This document shows, piece by piece, positions 54,772 to 63,097 of a DNA stretch of 64,000 nt. The position numbers and the translations under genes were made by a program. A model generated the notes under the pieces. It worked only from the letters and a program-made list of their open reading frames with translations. It made no database searches and was not told the DNA's origin. Source of the DNA: VRUE01 sp963812335 (GTDB taxonomy: Bacteria > Actinomycetota > Thermoleophilia > Solirubrobacterales > 70-9). The stretch covers positions 186,001 to 250,000 of the forward strand of contig CAWEUU010000005.1 of assembly GCA_963812335.1 (NCBI GenBank), given 5' to 3'. How positions within the stretch are numbered: the first letter of the stretch is position 1; each line of letters begins with the position of its first letter.

Positions 54772-54972
54772 ATGCACCTGAGCTCAAGCCCCGAAGAGGC
54801 CGCGGCGATCGCCGCGGCCGTGGCGCGCTTCGAGGCGGACACGGCTCCGGTCGCTGCGGCTGAGGGAGACGCGGTGAGCCCGTGGCAGCGGGCTGCGCTG
54901 GCCGAGGGGGTCGGCGCGAAGGGCATCGTCCAGAAGCACCTTGAAGGAGGAGGAGTCAAATGGCAGTCGTGA
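54772..54972 (+). CDS. Small protein of unknown function
   Basis: The 66-residue product reads SSPEEAAAIAAAVARFEADT, then SPWQRAALAEGVGAKG. The pattern of an acidic helix followed by an SPWQRAALAEGV-type segment is reminiscent of small acyl-CoA carboxylase epsilon-type proteins, but the match is weak. It overlaps the dodecin start by 13 bases. Confidence 0.5.
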   Translation: MHLSSSPEEAAAIAAAVARFEADTAPVAAAEGDAVSPWQRAALAEGVGAKGIVQKHLEGGGVKWQS

Positions 54973-55169
54973 AAATCATCGAGTTGGTCGGCAGCTCCAA
55001 GACGTCCAGTGACGACGCGGCGAAACAGGCGCTTTCCCAGGCCCAGGGCACGCTGCGCAACATTCGCGCGGTCGACATCGTCTCGACCGGGATCCGCGGC
55101 GAGAACCTCGACGAGTACCGCGCCCATGTGCGTGTCGCGTTCCTGGTCGAGGGCACCGAGGTCGATTAG
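54960..55169 (+). CDS. Dodecin (flavin-binding)
   Basis: The 69-residue protein shows VVKIIELVGSSKTSSDDAAK, TLRNIRAVDIVSTGIRGENL and DEYRAHVRVAFLVEG, the single alpha-beta-beta fold of dodecin. Dodecins form hollow dodecamers that store FMN or riboflavin. The usual Trp that stacks on the flavin (SW in SPTSWED-type sequences) is Ser here, so flavin binding may be weaker or different. Confidence 0.88.
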   Translation: MAVVKIIELVGSSKTSSDDAAKQALSQAQGTLRNIRAVDIVSTGIRGENLDEYRAHVRVAFLVEGTEVD

Positions 55170-55194
55170 CGGCGCCGGGTAGGGTTCGGCGCCG

Positions 55195-55587
55195 ATGGCC
55201 GACGAGGCACAGGAAACGACCCGCGAGGTCTCGCGCGACGAGGCGCAGAAGCTGATCGAGGACGGCGCGCAGCTGGTCGACGTGCGCGCCGTTCACGAGT
55301 GGGACGCCGGGCGGATCGTCGGCGCCACCCACCTGCCGCTCGACGAGCTCGCCGGGCGGACCGGGGAGATCGACCCGGAACGGCCCGTCGTCCTCTACTG
55401 CCGCGGCGGCACCCGCTCGACGATGGCCACCGACGCGCTTGCCGAGGCCGACTTCGACGCCGCCAAGCTCACGGAGGGGATCGTCGGTTGGTCGGAGGCC
55501 GGCCTGCCGCTCGACCCCGACGACGGCTACGTCGCCGAGTCGGGCGAGGCCGCGGCGATTCTCGAGGCCCGCAAGAAGGCCTCGTAG
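55195..55587 (+). CDS. Rhodanese-like sulfurtransferase
   Basis: The 130-residue single rhodanese domain shows LVDVRAVHEWDAGRIVGATH, LPLDELAGR and the active loop VLYCRGGTRS with the sulfur-carrying Cys. It lies at the head of the sulfate-assimilation genes, 65 bases before the sulfite reductase, and may shuttle sulfide-level sulfur. Confidence 0.9.
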   Translation: MADEAQETTREVSRDEAQKLIEDGAQLVDVRAVHEWDAGRIVGATHLPLDELAGRTGEIDPERPVVLYCRGGTRSTMATDALAEADFDAAKLTEGIVGWSEAGLPLDPDDGYVAESGEAAAILEARKKAS

Positions 55588-55652
55588 GGCTGATTCCTCG
55601 CCTGGGGACATAAATCCCCTAATCCCAATCAGGTTTTGCTATTTTCCTCCTC

Positions 55653-57494
55653 GTGGAGGTCGTCGTAGACGAGGACAAGCAGCAGCGCGGCAAAGGCCGC
55701 ACCGGCACTCTCGAGAACCCGGAGGCCTACGAGAACGTCCCCGGGCAGGTGATCCCGATCATCGAGCGCGAGTTCGACGACTTCGACTCCGAAGCCGAGG
55801 AGTTCCTCGCCGGCAAGCTCGCCGAGGACCAGTTCATCGGCTTCCGGCTCAAACAGGGCGTCTACGGCCAGCGCCAGGCGGACGTGCAGATGGTCCGCGT
55901 CAAGCTCCCCTTCGGCGGCGTCACCCCCGAGCAGATGGAAATGTTCGGCCAGGTCGTAGAGAAGTGGGCGCCGCTGAACAAGGGCCACATCACGACCCGC
56001 CAGAACATCCAGATCCACCACGTGCCGCTGCGCGACATGGAGGCGCTGATCCGCGAAATTTCCTCGGTCGGGCTCTCCTCGCGCGAGGGTTGCGGCAACA
56101 CGGTGCGCAACGTCACCGGCGACCCCTGGGCCGGCGTCGCCGCCGACGAGATCTTCGACCCGACCGCCTACGCCGGCGCCTACGTCCGCTACTTCGTCCG
56201 CCACCCGACGACGCAGCTGATGCCGCGCAAGATCAAGACCGCCTTCAGCGGCTCCGACGAGGACCGGGCGATCACCGGCATCCACGACATCGCCTTCCTC
56301 AGCCGCGAACGCGACGGGGTCAAGGGCTTCGAGGTCCGCGTCGGCGGCGGCACCTCGATCATGGCCCGCGTCGCGCCGACCCTCTACGACTTCGTCGAGG
56401 CCGACAACGGCGACTACCTCAAGGTCTCCGAGGCGGTGCTGCGGATCTTCGATCGCCAGGAGTGGCTGCGCGTCAACCGCGCCCGCGCCCGGATCAAGGT
56501 GCTGGTCGACAAGATCGGCATCGACGCCCTTCGCGAGCAGGTCGAGGAGGAGCTCGAGGGCGATTGGGTCGGCGAGCGCGACTTCGGCCCGGAGCTGGTC
56601 GAGCGCCTGCGCTTCGACGACGACGAAGGCGAGCGCGCCCCCGAGGCGCCGCCCGCCGCCGCCTCGCCGAACGGCGACCGCACCGAGTTCGACCGCTTCA
56701 TCGAAGGCAACGTGCAGCCGCAGCGCCAGGAGGGCTTCGTCGCGGTCGAGGTCAAGATCGAGCGCGGCGACCTCACCCCGGAGCAGTTCCGCGGCCTGGC
56801 CACGATCATGCGCGACTTCAGCGGCGGCTACGCGCGCAGCACCGTGCAGCAGAACCTCGTCCTGCGCTGGGTCCGCGACGAGGCGCTGTATGAGGTCTGG
56901 CAGCGGCTCGAGGCGCTCGGCCTGGCCGAGCCCGGCGCGCGCGAGATCACCGACGTGGTCAGCTGCCCCGGAACCGACAGCTGCAAACTCGGGATCACCA
57001 GCTCGATGGGGCTCAACCGGGCGATCAAAGAGCGGCTCGTCGAGATGGACATCAGCGACCCGCTGACCCGCAAGATCCACATCAAGATGAGCGGCTGCCC
57101 GAACGGCTGCAGCCAGCACCACATCGCCAACATCGGCTTCTACGGCGCCTCGCTGAAGGTCGGCGGCCGCCCGGTGCCCGCCTACATCCCACACATCGGC
57201 GGCAAATACGAGGGCGGCGAGGTGATCTTCGGCACGCGGCTCAAATCGCGCCTGCCGGCCAAGCGCGTCCCCGAGGCGGTCGAGCGCTGGATCCGCCTCT
57301 ATGAGGCCGAGCGCGACGAGGGCGAGGAGTTCAACGACCTCGCCGAGCGCCTCGGCGCCGCCCGCTTCGAAGCGGAGATCAAGGAGCTGACGCTGCCGGC
57401 CGAGTTCAGCCTCGAGACGATGCAGCAGTTCATCGACTGGAACCGCCAGAGCCCCTACAAGGTGGAGCGGGGCGAGGGCGAGTGCGCGATATGA
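55653..57494 (+). CDS. Ferredoxin-dependent sulfite reductase (sulfite/nitrite reductase family)
   Basis: The 613-residue enzyme starts at GTG 55653. It has two ferredoxin-like halves (GFRLKQGVYGQRQADVQMVR, GHITTRQNIQIHHVPLRDM; and EGFVAVEVKIERGDLTPEQF, GYARSTVQQNLVLRWV) and the Cys set that binds the coupled [4Fe-4S]-siroheme centre (CPGTDSCKLGITSS and MSGCPNGCSQHH). It reduces sulfite to sulfide with six electrons; nitrite reduction is the alternative, but the operon partners are all sulfate genes. The stop overlaps the cysH ATG (ATGA). Confidence 0.93.
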   Translation: MEVVVDEDKQQRGKGRTGTLENPEAYENVPGQVIPIIEREFDDFDSEAEEFLAGKLAEDQFIGFRLKQGVYGQRQADVQMVRVKLPFGGVTPEQMEMFGQVVEKWAPLNKGHITTRQNIQIHHVPLRDMEALIREISSVGLSSREGCGNTVRNVTGDPWAGVAADEIFDPTAYAGAYVRYFVRHPTTQLMPRKIKTAFSGSDEDRAITGIHDIAFLSRERDGVKGFEVRVGGGTSIMARVAPTLYDFVEADNGDYLKVSEAVLRIFDRQEWLRVNRARARIKVLVDKIGIDALREQVEEELEGDWVGERDFGPELVERLRFDDDEGERAPEAPPAAASPNGDRTEFDRFIEGNVQPQRQEGFVAVEVKIERGDLTPEQFRGLATIMRDFSGGYARSTVQQNLVLRWVRDEALYEVWQRLEALGLAEPGAREITDVVSCPGTDSCKLGITSSMGLNRAIKERLVEMDISDPLTRKIHIKMSGCPNGCSQHHIANIGFYGASLKVGGRPVPAYIPHIGGKYEGGEVIFGTRLKSRLPAKRVPEAVERWIRLYEAERDEGEEFNDLAERLGAARFEAEIKELTLPAEFSLETMQQFIDWNRQSPYKVERGEGECAI

Positions 57495-58186
57495 CCCCGG
57501 CGGCGATAGCCCCGGAGATCGATGCCGAGGCAGTCGCCGCGGAGCTCGAGCGCAAGAACGCCCCCGAGGCGATCGAGTGGATGTTCGAGACCTTCGGCGC
57601 GAGCCACTACATCGCCTGCTCGTTCCAGAAGACCAGCTCGGTGACCGCTCACCTGGCGAGCCAGGTCAACCCCGAGGCGCGCTTCTTCTACCTCGACACC
57701 GACGTCCTCTTCGAGGAGACGTACAAGACCCGGGACGAGCTCGCCGCCCATCTCGGGGTCGAGTTCGACCGCTTCCACAACCTGACGATCGACGAGCAGG
57801 CCGCCCAGTACGGCGACGAGCTGTGGAAGAGCGACCCCGACGCCTGCTGCGGCCTGCGCAAGGTCGAGCCGATGCGGCGCGCTCTCTCTTCCGTAGACTG
57901 CTGGCTTGCCGGTGTCCGCCGTGAGGACTCAGCCAGTCGCGCCAAGACCCCGAAGTTCACCTGGGACAAGCGCTTCGACCTCTGGAAGCTGAACCCGATC
58001 GCGGACTGGTCCGAGCGCGACGTCTGGAACTACATCCGTGAGCACCACCTCCCGTACAACCCGCTGCACGATCAGGGCTACCCCTCGATCGGCTGCACCC
58101 ACTGCACGAAGCCGGTCGGGCCGGGAGGCTCGCCGCGCGCCGGCCGCTGGGCGGGCACGCAGAAGACCGAGTGCGGGATCAATTAG
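57491..58186 (+). CDS. cysH: Adenylyl-sulfate reductase
   Basis: The 231-residue protein has IACSFQKTSSVTAHL, FFYLDTDVLFEETYKTRDEL, C119/C120 (DACCGLRK), C202/C205 (GCTHC) and catalytic C228 in TECGIN. The CC...CxxC set binds a [4Fe-4S] cluster, so the enzyme should reduce APS directly, not PAPS. It overlaps the sulfite reductase gene and is followed by sat. Confidence 0.94.
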   Translation: MTPAAIAPEIDAEAVAAELERKNAPEAIEWMFETFGASHYIACSFQKTSSVTAHLASQVNPEARFFYLDTDVLFEETYKTRDELAAHLGVEFDRFHNLTIDEQAAQYGDELWKSDPDACCGLRKVEPMRRALSSVDCWLAGVRREDSASRAKTPKFTWDKRFDLWKLNPIADWSERDVWNYIREHHLPYNPLHDQGYPSIGCTHCTKPVGPGGSPRAGRWAGTQKTECGIN

Positions 58187-58260
58187 CGGCCCACGCAGCG
58201 ACTGCCGCCCGAACGACCTTCCTCTGAACCGACCCCCCGAACGATTGGTGAGACATCCGC

Positions 58261-59337
58261 ATGAGCGAGACGATGACTGAGCTTTCCCTGACCCTTGACG
58301 AGCGCCACACGGCCGACTTCGAGATGATCGGCAACGGTGGCTTTGCGCCGCTGACCGGCTTCCAGGGCTCCGCCGACTGGGAGCGCGTCTGCGCCGAGAT
58401 GCGCACCGCCGACGGCGAGTACTGGCCGATACCGATCACCCTGGCGACCGACCTGGAGTGCGAGGTCGGCGACACGATCGCGCTCGCCAGCGACGAAGGC
58501 AAGCCGCTGGGGCGGATCAGGGTCGAGGAGATCTGGGAGCGCGACGCACGCAGCGAGGCCGAGCGGGTCTACGGCACGACTGACGAGGCCCACCCGGGCG
58601 TCGCCGCGATCTACGCCGAGGGCAGCCGCTGCATCGCGGGCCCGATCGAGGTCGACGCGCTTCCCGATCACGAGGAGGCCTTCATGCGCCGCTACAAGAC
58701 GCCGGCCGAGCACAGGGCCGACTTCGAGGCGCGCGGCTGGAAGAAAATCGTCGCCTTCCAGACCCGCAACCCGATCCACCGCGCCCACGAGTACCTGACC
58801 AAGGCCGCGCTGGAGACCTGCGATGGGCTCTTCATCCACCCGCTGATCGGCAAGACCAAGGCCGGCGACATCCCCGCCGACGTGCGCATGCGCTGCTACG
58901 AGGTGCTGATGGAGAAGTACTACCCCGAGGACCGGGTCGTGCTCGGCGTGAAGCCGGCGAAGATGCACTACGCCGGCCCGCGCGAGGCGGTTCTGCACGC
59001 GATCGTCCGCCGCAACTACGGCGCAACGCATTTCATCGTCGGTCGCGACCACGCCGGCGCCGGCGACTACTACGGCACCTACGACGCGCAGGAGATCTTC
59101 GAGACGATCGACATCGACGAGCTCGGGATCGAGCCGCTGATGTTCGAGCACACCTTCTGGTGCAACGCCTGCGAGGGGCTGGCTTCGAACAAGACCTGCC
59201 CGCACGAGCAGGAGGACCGACTCTTCCTCTCCGGCACCGCGGTCCGCGAGATGCTCGGCAACGGCCAGCGGCCGCCGCACGAGTTCTCGCGCGACGAGGT
59301 CGCCGACATACTCATCGACGCTTACAAGGAGGACTGA
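58261..59337 (+). CDS. sat: Sulfate adenylyltransferase (ATP sulfurylase)
   Basis: The 358-residue homomeric ATP sulfurylase activates sulfate with ATP to APS. Seen: GFAPLTGFQGSADWERVCAE, the nucleotide site QTRNPIHRAHEYLTK, the GRDHAGAGDYYGTYDAQEIF block and CNACEGLASNKTCPHE. It lies between cysH and cysC in a tight operon. Confidence 0.95.
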   Translation: MSETMTELSLTLDERHTADFEMIGNGGFAPLTGFQGSADWERVCAEMRTADGEYWPIPITLATDLECEVGDTIALASDEGKPLGRIRVEEIWERDARSEAERVYGTTDEAHPGVAAIYAEGSRCIAGPIEVDALPDHEEAFMRRYKTPAEHRADFEARGWKKIVAFQTRNPIHRAHEYLTKAALETCDGLFIHPLIGKTKAGDIPADVRMRCYEVLMEKYYPEDRVVLGVKPAKMHYAGPREAVLHAIVRRNYGATHFIVGRDHAGAGDYYGTYDAQEIFETIDIDELGIEPLMFEHTFWCNACEGLASNKTCPHEQEDRLFLSGTAVREMLGNGQRPPHEFSRDEVADILIDAYKED

Positions 59338-59344
59338 CGTAGAC

Positions 59345-59899
59345 ATGGCTGGCGAGCAAGGCTTCACACTCTGGTTCACCGGGCTCTCGGGCGCGGGCAA
59401 GACGACGATCTCCCGGTTGCTGGAGGGCCACCTGCGCGAGCGCGGCTCGAAGCTGGAGATCCTCGACGGCGACATCGTGCGTGAAAACCTCTCCAAGGGG
59501 CTCGGCTTCTCCAAAGAGGACCGCGACACCAACATCCGGCGGATCGCCTTCGTCGCCGACCTGCTCAGCCGCAACGGCGTGCCGGTTATCACCGCGGCGA
59601 TCTCCCCCTATGCCGAGATCCGCGCCGAAGCGCGCGAGAAAGCGCAGGCCCCGTTCATCGAGGTCTACGTCAAGGCTTCGGTCGACACCTGCGCCGAGCG
59701 CGACGTCAAGGGCCTCTACAAGAAAGCCTTCGCCGGCGAGATCAAGGAATTCACCGGCGTCTCGGACCCCTATGAGGCTCCGGAGAGCCCCGAGGTCGTC
59801 TGCGACACCGAAAACGAAACGGCTGAGGAGTCGGCGCAGAAGCTGCTCGAGTACCTCGAGTCGCGGGATTTGATCCCCGCCTCGGCTGTCGCTGCCTAG
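59345..59899 (+). CDS. cysC: Adenylyl-sulfate kinase
   Basis: The 184-residue kinase has the P-loop TGLSGAGKTTISRLLE, LDGDIVRENLSKGLGFSKED and the FIEVYVKASVDTCAERDVKG segment. It makes PAPS from APS. Since the CysH here looks APS-specific, PAPS may be used for sulfation rather than for assimilation. It begins 8 bases after sat. Confidence 0.94.
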   Translation: MAGEQGFTLWFTGLSGAGKTTISRLLEGHLRERGSKLEILDGDIVRENLSKGLGFSKEDRDTNIRRIAFVADLLSRNGVPVITAAISPYAEIRAEAREKAQAPFIEVYVKASVDTCAERDVKGLYKKAFAGEIKEFTGVSDPYEAPESPEVVCDTENETAEESAQKLLEYLESRDLIPASAVAA

Positions 59900-59936
59900 G
59901 GGAGACGACCCCGTCGTCTCGCTAACCTGCCCGTAG

Positions 59937-60380
59937 ATGAGGCGGGGACTGGTTTTCGCGATGCTGGTTGGGGTTGTGGCGCTGGCTGGCGGCGCGGGCG
60001 CTGCGGCTGCCGATGGGCCTGTCTATGAAGAGGCGCCGGTTTATTCGCCTGCTGAGCCTGTGGTGGGGGTGCCCCAGCCACGCCTGCGCTACGCGGGTCT
60101 GCGGCGGAATCGCAGCAACGGCCGCGCCGTGCTGTTCGTGCGGGTTTCGGAGCCGGGGAGGCTGTTCGTCTGGGGGCGCGGGGCGCTGCCGTTCAGGCGG
60201 GCCGGCCGCCGCGCCGGTCGGGTGCGGTTGCTGGTCCGGCCGAGGATCCCGCTGAAGCGCTACCTCAAGCGCCGCGGCAAGGCGCGGATCCGCATCAACG
60301 TCGCCTTCGAGCCGTTCAGCGGCGCCCCCGGACGGACGTTCGAACGGCCGGTCCTGCTGAAGCGCAAGCGCCGCCGCTGA
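59937..60380 (+). CDS. Secreted basic protein of unknown function
   Basis: The 147-residue product has a signal peptide (MRRGLVFAMLVGVVALAGG, cleavage near AAAADG) and a short Arg-rich beta domain (GRAVLFVRVSEPGRLFVW, LLVRPRIPLKRYLKRRGKAR) ending in LLKRKRRR. It has the same Arg-rich type of tail as the protein at 28293. No family is recognised. It is convergent with the PHP gene, with 1 base between them. Confidence 0.65.
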   Translation: MRRGLVFAMLVGVVALAGGAGAAAADGPVYEEAPVYSPAEPVVGVPQPRLRYAGLRRNRSNGRAVLFVRVSEPGRLFVWGRGALPFRRAGRRAGRVRLLVRPRIPLKRYLKRRGKARIRINVAFEPFSGAPGRTFERPVLLKRKRRR

Positions 60381-60381
60381 G

Positions 60382-61191
60382 TCAGGGGCGCGCCGGGACC
60401 TGGGGCTCGGCCAGGCCGTAGGTGTCGTAGGCGCCGAACTCGGCGAAGGTCTTGTGGGTCGGGCCGTGGTAGTCGGAGGAGGCGGTGGGGATCAGGCCGT
60501 GCTCGTCGCAGAGCTCGAGCAGGTGCTTCGTCTGCTCCTCGCTGTGGGTCGGGTAGAAGGTCTCGACTCCGTCGACGTCGAGCGCGCGGATCAGCTCGTC
60601 GACCTCGGCCGGGTCGGAGATGTCCCAGTAGGGGTGGGCGACGACGGCGACGCCACCGGCGGCTTTGATCGTCTCGACCGCCTGCTCGGCGGTCGGCCAG
60701 CGACGCGGCACGAAGGCCTTCGCGCCGGGCACGAGGTACTGCTCGAAGAAGGGCCCGAGGTCGCCTTCGGCGCCGGCCGCGCGGGCGATGTGCGGACGCC
60801 CGATCGAGAGCGCGTCCCCGGCCTCGCGCACAGCGTCCTCGAGGTGGAGGTCGAAGCCCTCGCCGCGCAGCTTCTCGACGATCTCCCCGGCGCGCGCGAC
60901 CCGCTCATGCTGCGCCCGCTCGCAGGCCGGCGCAATCTCCCCCAGGTCGACCCAGTACCCGCACACATGAAGGTCTTCCGCGTATTCGTGCACGCATGAC
61001 ATCTCGATCGCCGGCACAAGCTCGACCCCCAGCTTCGTCGCCGCCTCGGCAGCCTCAGCCACCCCGGCGATCGCATCATGATCCGTCAATGCCAGCGTCG
61101 TGACACCAGCTTTCGCAGCCTCCTCAACGACGCCGGCCGGGGCAAGCTGCCCGTCCGACACCGTGGAGTGCGATTGAAGCTCAATCAGCAT
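60382..61191 (-). CDS. PHP-domain phosphoesterase
   Basis: The 269-residue enzyme has the four PHP motifs: ELQSHSTVSDG, LALTDHDAIAG, VPAIEMSCVH, VAVVAHPYW and ASSDYHGPTH, with the metal-binding His, Asp and Glu residues. It resembles YciV/RNase AM-type 3',5'-nucleoside bisphosphate phosphatases. ATG 61191 is preferred; the ATG at 61209 would add six residues and run into the inverted repeat region. Confidence 0.9.
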   Translation of the reverse strand: MLIELQSHSTVSDGQLAPAGVVEEAAKAGVTTLALTDHDAIAGVAEAAEAATKLGVELVPAIEMSCVHEYAEDLHVCGYWVDLGEIAPACERAQHERVARAGEIVEKLRGEGFDLHLEDAVREAGDALSIGRPHIARAAGAEGDLGPFFEQYLVPGAKAFVPRRWPTAEQAVETIKAAGGVAVVAHPYWDISDPAEVDELIRALDVDGVETFYPTHSEEQTKHLLELCDEHGLIPTASSDYHGPTHKTFAEFGAYDTYGLAEPQVPARP

Positions 61192-61220
61192 GGCCGGGAC
61201 CCTATTCATCGCGCTGACGA

Positions 61221-61304
61221 GAGGGGGTGGGGACACCCCAGAACGGGCGGATACTCAGAGCGAGCGAAGCGAGCGAGTCCGGGCTGGGGTGTCCCCACCC
61301 CCTC
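61221..61304. repeat. Perfect 21-bp inverted repeat (divergent region)
   Basis: Arms 61221-61241 and 61284-61304 are complementary at all 21 positions (GAGGGGGTGGGGACACCCC plus AG). The interior of 42 bases holds a further weak pairing (CGGATACTC with GAGTCCG) and a GAGCGAGCGAAGCGAGCGAG purine repeat. It lies between the PHP and biotin carboxylase starts. Confidence 0.75.
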
Positions 61305-61333
61305 CGCCACACGTCCGAATAGACTGCCCCGCC

Positions 61334-63097
61334 GTGTTCGAGAAAGTGCTGATAGCCAACCGCGGCGAGATCGCGATCCGGGTCGCCCGCACGCTCAAGG
61401 AGATGGGCATCGGCTCGGTCGCCGTCTACTCGGAGATCGATCGCGACGCTCCGCACGTGCGCGAGGCCGACGAGGCCTTCCTGATCGGCCCCGCGGTCCC
61501 GGCCGAGAGCTACCTCAACATCGAGAAGATCATCGCGACCGCGAAACAGGCGGGCGCCGAGGCGATCCACCCCGGCTACGGCTTCCTCGCCGAGAACTCC
61601 GACTTCGCCCGCGCCTGCGCCGAGGCCGGGATCGTCTTCATCGGCCCGCCGCCGGAGGCGATCGAAGCGATGGGCTCGAAGACCCGCGCCCGCGAGATCA
61701 TGGCCGAGGCCGGCGTGCCGATCGTTCCCGGCGCGACCGAGCCGGCCGCCGACGTCGAGGCCGCCAGGGCTCAGGCCGAGGAGGCCGGCTACCCGGTCGC
61801 CTGCAAGGCCGCGGGCGGCGGCGGCGGCAAGGGCTTCCGTGTCGCCCAGACCCCCGACGAGCTTCAGGAGGCGTTCGAGGGCGCCGCCCGCGAAGGCGAG
61901 AAGTTCTTTTCCGATGACCGCGTCTACGTCGAGCGCTACCTCGAGGACCCGCGCCACGTCGAGGTCCAGGTGCTGGCCGACTCGCAGGGCAACACGATCC
62001 ACCTCGGCGAGCGCGATTGCTCGATCCAGCGCCGTCACCAGAAGGTGATCGAGGAGGCGCCGGGGCCGCAGGTCGACGAGGAGATGCGGGCGCGGATCGG
62101 CAAGATCGCCACCGACGCGGCGGCCGCGGTCGGCTACCGCGGCGCCGGCACGGTCGAGGGCATGCAGGTCGGCGACGAGTACTTCTTCCTCGAGATGAAC
62201 ACCAGGGTCCAGGTCGAGCACTGCGTGACCGAGATGGTCACCGGGATCGACATCGTCCGCGAGCAGGTGCTGGTCGCCGCCGGCGAGGCGCTCACGGTCG
62301 CGCAGGAGGACATCGAGCTGCGCGGGCACGCGATCGAGTGCCGGATCAACGCCGAGGCTGCGCACAAGAAATTCGCCCCCGCGCCGGGCGCGATCACCAG
62401 CTACCGCGAGCCGGCCGGACCGGGCGTGCGGGTCGACTCCGGGGTTGAGGCCGGCTCCGAGGTGACGCCGATGTACGACCCGATGGTGGCCAAGCTGATC
62501 GTCTGGGACGTCGACCGCGAGCACGCCACACGGCGCATGCTGCGCGCGCTCGGCGAGTACGAGGTCGGCGGCCTGACCACGCTGATCCCCTTCCACAGCG
62601 CGATCCTCGCCACCGAGCAGTGGGCGAACGGGGAGACCTGCCGCGGCCTGATGGAGGATCGCGACTGGCTCAAGACGACCGCGCCGGCCGACGCCGCGCC
62701 TCCCGCCGAGGCCGAGGAGGGCGCCGAGACGGTCGCCCGCGACTACAAGGTTGAGGTCTCCGGCAAGCTCTTCGACGTCAAGGTGATCGGTGAGGCCGCT
62801 GCGGGCGGCGTCGCTCCGGCCGCAAGCGGCGGCCGCAAGCCGCCGAAGCGCGAGCGCAAGGGCGGCGCCGGCGCGAGCGCCTCGAGCGAGTCGCTGCCCT
62901 CGCCTCTGCAGGGCACGGTGCTCAAGGTCGCGGTCGAGCAGGGCGCCGAGGTCGCCGAGGGCGACCTGATCTGCGTGATCGAGGCGATGAAGATGGAGAA
63001 CGAGATCGCCGCCCACCGCGCGGGGAAAGTCACCACCCTGAACGTCTCTGAAGGCGCAGCCGTCTCCTCCGGAGACGTGCTGGCCGTCATCGAGTAG
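61334..63097 (+). CDS. Biotin-dependent acyl-CoA carboxylase alpha subunit (biotin carboxylase + BCCP)
   Basis: From GTG 61334 the product has 587 residues. The biotin carboxylase domain shows VLIANRGEIAIRVARTLKEM, the ATP-grasp loop AAGGGGGKGFRV, ERDCSIQRRHQKVIEEAPGP and EMNTRVQVEHCVTEMVTGID. The biotin carrier domain ends the protein with EAMKMENEIAAH, where the Lys carries biotin. It carboxylates biotin for acetyl-, propionyl- or longer acyl-CoA carboxylase; the beta subunit is not in the window. Its stop touches the stop of the convergent sulfatase gene. Confidence 0.95.
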   Translation: MFEKVLIANRGEIAIRVARTLKEMGIGSVAVYSEIDRDAPHVREADEAFLIGPAVPAESYLNIEKIIATAKQAGAEAIHPGYGFLAENSDFARACAEAGIVFIGPPPEAIEAMGSKTRAREIMAEAGVPIVPGATEPAADVEAARAQAEEAGYPVACKAAGGGGGKGFRVAQTPDELQEAFEGAAREGEKFFSDDRVYVERYLEDPRHVEVQVLADSQGNTIHLGERDCSIQRRHQKVIEEAPGPQVDEEMRARIGKIATDAAAAVGYRGAGTVEGMQVGDEYFFLEMNTRVQVEHCVTEMVTGIDIVREQVLVAAGEALTVAQEDIELRGHAIECRINAEAAHKKFAPAPGAITSYREPAGPGVRVDSGVEAGSEVTPMYDPMVAKLIVWDVDREHATRRMLRALGEYEVGGLTTLIPFHSAILATEQWANGETCRGLMEDRDWLKTTAPADAAPPAEAEEGAETVARDYKVEVSGKLFDVKVIGEAAAGGVAPAASGGRKPPKRERKGGAGASASSESLPSPLQGTVLKVAVEQGAEVAEGDLICVIEAMKMENEIAAHRAGKVTTLNVSEGAAVSSGDVLAVIE

